9,168 nucleotides of DNA from Chloroflexota bacterium (GTDB taxonomy: Bacteria; Chloroflexota; Anaerolineae; Ardenticatenales; Ardenticatenaceae), in assembly GCA_003520455.1 (NCBI GenBank), contig DOUV01000855.1:1-9168 (forward strand), in the 5' to 3' direction. Under the pieces are notes generated by a model. That model saw nothing but the letters and a program-made list of their open reading frames with translations, was not told where the DNA came from and made no database searches. Of the stretch, positions 7,472 to 9,168 are shown in pieces. The position numbers and the translations under genes are program-made. Each line of letters opens with the position of its first letter. Within the stretch, counting starts at the first letter, position 1.

Positions 7472-7507
7472 AATGATGAATGCTCTACTCGCTCATCATT
7501 CATCATT
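7472..7507. terminator. AT-rich inverted repeat between convergent genes
   Basis: AATGATGAATG (7472-7482) and CATTCATCATT (7497-7507) are perfect 11-bp complements with a 14-nt spacer. The arms are built of ATGA/TCAT repeats, so shifted pairings are also possible (AATGATGA 7472-7479 with TCATCATT 7493-7500). It lies between the radical SAM stop and the far end of the broken toxin frame, and is strikingly AT-rich against its surroundings. It may be a shared terminator for both strands, but no clean T-run follows on either side. Confidence 0.45.
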
Positions 7508-7514
7508 CCAAAAC

Positions 7515-8009
7515 TCATCGTTCTTCACCCTCTCCGGCGAGCGCCAGGATTCGCCGTCGAATATCATCTGACAACCTCATACCTGAGTCCGCCAGCCGAT
7601 CCACCAGTGGCTCGATGCGCTCAGTGATCCCCGCCGCTTTTGCTTCGAGTAGCACTTTGAGAGTACCCTAAACTGTCAAACCAGCAGCCTGCGCGACACG
7701 TCGGGCCAGGGCGTCATCCAAAAGAATGATATGGTCCGGGTTCTCCAAAGCCAGTGCCATCGCAGCCAATTCACCCGGTCCCAAATCCGACGCAAGCCAC
7801 TCTGAGGGTACGGAGCGCGGCTCCACATGATGCAACCAAGAGTAGGCGTCCGGGTCGGGTACGTCGTAGCCCCTTTGGCGGCCTTGCTGCAATTCAAGCG
7901 CCACGGCGGAGGGAATCCAGACCTCACCAAACAATCGCTCTAACCAATCCAGCACCCCAACACGATGGAGGTAAACCAAAGGTGAGGTGTCGCTGATAGC
8001 CTCAGGCAT
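7515..8009 (-). pseudogene. DUF3368 (PIN-like) toxin, interrupted by an in-frame TAG
   Basis: Toxin partner of the UPF0175 antitoxin, a predicted PIN-fold ribonuclease. Translation from ATG 8009 gives 113 residues and stops at TAG (7670-7668). Reading on in the same frame gives 50 more residues, starting GTLKVLLEAKAAG and ending LALAGEGEER, to a TGA at 7517-7515. Those residues match the normal C-terminal part of DUF3368 proteins. The full frame of 164 codons matches the family's usual length of about 160. Candidate PIN acidic residues are present before the TAG: Asp7 in SDTSPL, Glu39, Glu80 and Asp98/Asp99. Relatives I recall carry Trp just before GTL, so TGG to TAG is a simple explanation. 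The start overlaps the antitoxin end by 8 bases, as in a working operon. A shortened active protein or stop readthrough is possible but less likely. Confidence 0.8.
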
Positions 8010-8253
8010 TCCCGGCCTCCAGGTCGCGGAGTTCGGCCTCGAACGGGAAGACCTTGTAGCGACCCAGAGTCAGGAGGCACTCGACTCGCGACATACCGGC
8101 CAATTCGGCGGCACGACCGGATGAGAGCCTTCCAAGCTCGTACAGCTTGACGGCTGCCAACACAGGCAACTCGCGTGCAAAGGTGGCTTCGTCAGTTTTT
8201 TCGGCCAGGAGCACCTTTTCTGGCACGTTGACTACAACTTGTCGAGTTTCCAT
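8002..8253 (-). CDS. UPF0175 family antitoxin
   Basis: Small protein of 83 residues, the usual antitoxin partner of DUF3368 toxins. ATG 8253 is chosen because GGGAGGT (8267-8261) lies 7 nt before it; the frame is open further upstream to 8331, but that would overlap the ATP-grasp gene without a better start. The N-terminus, METRQVVVNVPEKVL, is a short strand region. It is followed by a helix-turn-helix-like segment at about residues 31-55 (AAVKLYELGRLSSGRAAELAGM), matching the UPF0175 pattern of a conserved LYxxGxxSxGxAAxLAG core. It probably neutralises the toxin and may bind the operon promoter. It begins 40 nt after the ATP-grasp gene and may be read from the same transcript. It is intact although its toxin is broken. 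Confidence 0.88.
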   Translation of the reverse strand: METRQVVVNVPEKVLLAEKTDEATFARELPVLAAVKLYELGRLSSGRAAELAGMSRVECLLTLGRYKVFPFEAELRDLEAGNA

Positions 8254-8293
8254 CACTTGTACCTCCCACTTGCTGCCGTGCCGACAGTAGAGA

Positions 8294-9168
8294 TCACTGA
8301 ATGACAGCCAGGCCGGGATCGCCGCCCACAACTGGATTGATCACCGGCAACTCCTCATCAATCCGGAATCGGAGGCGGCGGTGGGCCTCCCGCAGCGCCC
8401 CCTCGACCTCTTCGGGGCGCTCACCACGGGCGAAGATGAAGCCCAGGTAGCTGGCGCCCTCGGGGAGCGGCACCAGGCGATGATCGATCCGGGCAGTGAT
8501 CTCGACCCCTTCGACCCCCGGCACCGCCCCGGCCTCCTCGATTCCCTCGACGCAGCGTAGGATGCCGGCCCCCGGAATCGGAATCATCATCACCCCGCCG
8601 GCCGAGCCCACCCGGCTGAGGCTCTCGACCTCGAAGCCGAAGGCCTGGCGCAGGATCAACTCCTCCAGCGACATGTCCGTCCCGAAACGAAGTGTCTGGG
8701 AGCAGAGGCCCCCGATCGAGCGGCCCGCCACCTCCAGCATGAAGGGTCCCCGCTCGTTGACGCGCAGCTCGGCGTGGACTGGGCCGGTCCGCAGCCCAAG
8801 GGCAGCGGCCGCCGCCGAGGCGCATTCAACGATGGCCGCCTGGACCGCCCCGGGCAGGCGCGAAGGGGTAACGTAGATCGTCTCCTCGAAGAAGGGACCT
8901 TCGAGCGGATCGGGCTTGTCGAAGAGGGCCAGCACCTTCAGACCGTGCCCGGTCAGCAGCCCCTCGAGGGCGACCTCCCTGCCCGGGATGTACTCCTCGA
9001 CCAGGACACCGGTGGTGCCGGGAGCGAAGCCCAGCGAGCGCAGCAGGCGGACGGTGCGCGTGAAGGCGGCGACGAACTCTTCGGCGCTGTCGGCGCGGAT
9101 CACCCCGCGGCTGCCGGAGAGCACCTGAGGCTTGACGACGCAGGGGTAGCGCACCTGCGCGGCCAGCG
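8294..9168 (-). CDS. ATP-grasp domain protein (carboxylate-amine ligase type), 5' end cut by window
   Basis: C-terminal 290 residues of an ATP-grasp enzyme; the frame is open to the right edge, so the N-terminal domain and start are missing. Such enzymes join a carboxylate to an amine or other nucleophile through an acyl-phosphate. Visible marks are the ATP-binding lysine in PCVVKP followed by a flexible GSRGV loop, VLVEEYIPGREVALEG in the central strand pair, and the Mg/ATP-binding end HAELRVNERGPFMLEVAGRSIGG. The last replaces the LEINPR of carbamoyl-phosphate-synthase-like ligases with LEVAGR, a pattern found in BacD/LdmS-like members. A final domain of about 100 residues (from GSAGGVMMIPIPGAG) resembles the C-terminal lobe of such ligases. 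The substrate cannot be told. It is convergent with the radical SAM operon and precedes the toxin-antitoxin genes. Confidence 0.88.
   Translation of the reverse strand, partial: LAAQVRYPCVVKPQVLSGSRGVIRADSAEEFVAAFTRTVRLLRSLGFAPGTTGVLVEEYIPGREVALEGLLTGHGLKVLALFDKPDPLEGPFFEETIYVTPSRLPGAVQAAIVECASAAAAALGLRTGPVHAELRVNERGPFMLEVAGRSIGGLCSQTLRFGTDMSLEELILRQAFGFEVESLSRVGSAGGVMMIPIPGAGILRCVEGIEEAGAVPGVEGVEITARIDHRLVPLPEGASYLGFIFARGERPEEVEGALREAHRRLRFRIDEELPVINPVVGGDPGLAVIQ

Noticed and set aside
7668..7670. Pyrrolysine or another recoding at the TAG in the DUF3368 gene
   Set aside because: The family has no conserved special residue there, no accompanying signal was seen, and a point mutation explains it more simply.

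Overview
The window is GC-rich, densely coded bacterial DNA with Shine-Dalgarno sites, lipoprotein signals and GTG/TTG starts. The gene mix (iron-type ABC uptake cassette, DUF3048 lipoprotein with a Pro/Thr-rich linker, ATP-grasp enzyme, UPF0175/DUF3368 toxin-antitoxin pair, radical SAM selenoprotein) would suit a Chloroflexota-type or similar soil or thermophile lineage. That placement is inference; no marker gene is present.

Layout, left to right. (1) Minus strand, positions 1-2899: a substrate-binding lipoprotein (1850-2899) followed by a large two-module permease (1769 to beyond base 1) of the ferric-iron (FbpA/FbpB-like) family. A perfect 15-bp inverted repeat lies between the two genes. 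(2) Plus strand, 3179-4483: a DUF3048 lipoprotein, divergent from the transporter. (3) Minus strand, 4628-5611: a divergent methionyl-tRNA-formyltransferase-like enzyme with a TTG start. (4) Plus strand, 5713-7469: a two-gene operon, a YggX-type Fe(II)-trafficking protein overlapping by ATGA a radical SAM protein. (5) Minus strand, 7515-9168: the 3' part of an ATP-grasp ligase, then a UPF0175 antitoxin and a DUF3368 PIN-type toxin interrupted by an in-frame TAG.

The main result is at the end of the radical SAM gene. Its apparent stop, TGA at 7422-7424, is very likely a selenocysteine codon. The frame continues in phase as Cys-TGA-Ala-Glu-Pro, which matches the CUAEP tail I recall for a named radical SAM (seleno)protein family. 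A perfect 8-bp hairpin with a GGU loop begins 12 nt after the TGA, as expected for a bacterial SECIS element. The frame then closes at tandem TGA-TAA stops (7467-7472). Ordinary gene calling would cut the protein at residue 462 and miss Sec463 and the functional tail.

Read together, the transporter (iron import), YggX (iron handling and Fe-S protection) and the [4Fe-4S] radical SAM selenoprotein suggest an iron/redox theme. Only the YggX-radical SAM pair is clearly co-transcribed. The yggX leader can fold in two mutually exclusive ways, one of which covers the ribosome binding site. No CRISPR array, rRNA, tRNA, insertion sequence or phage gene was seen.
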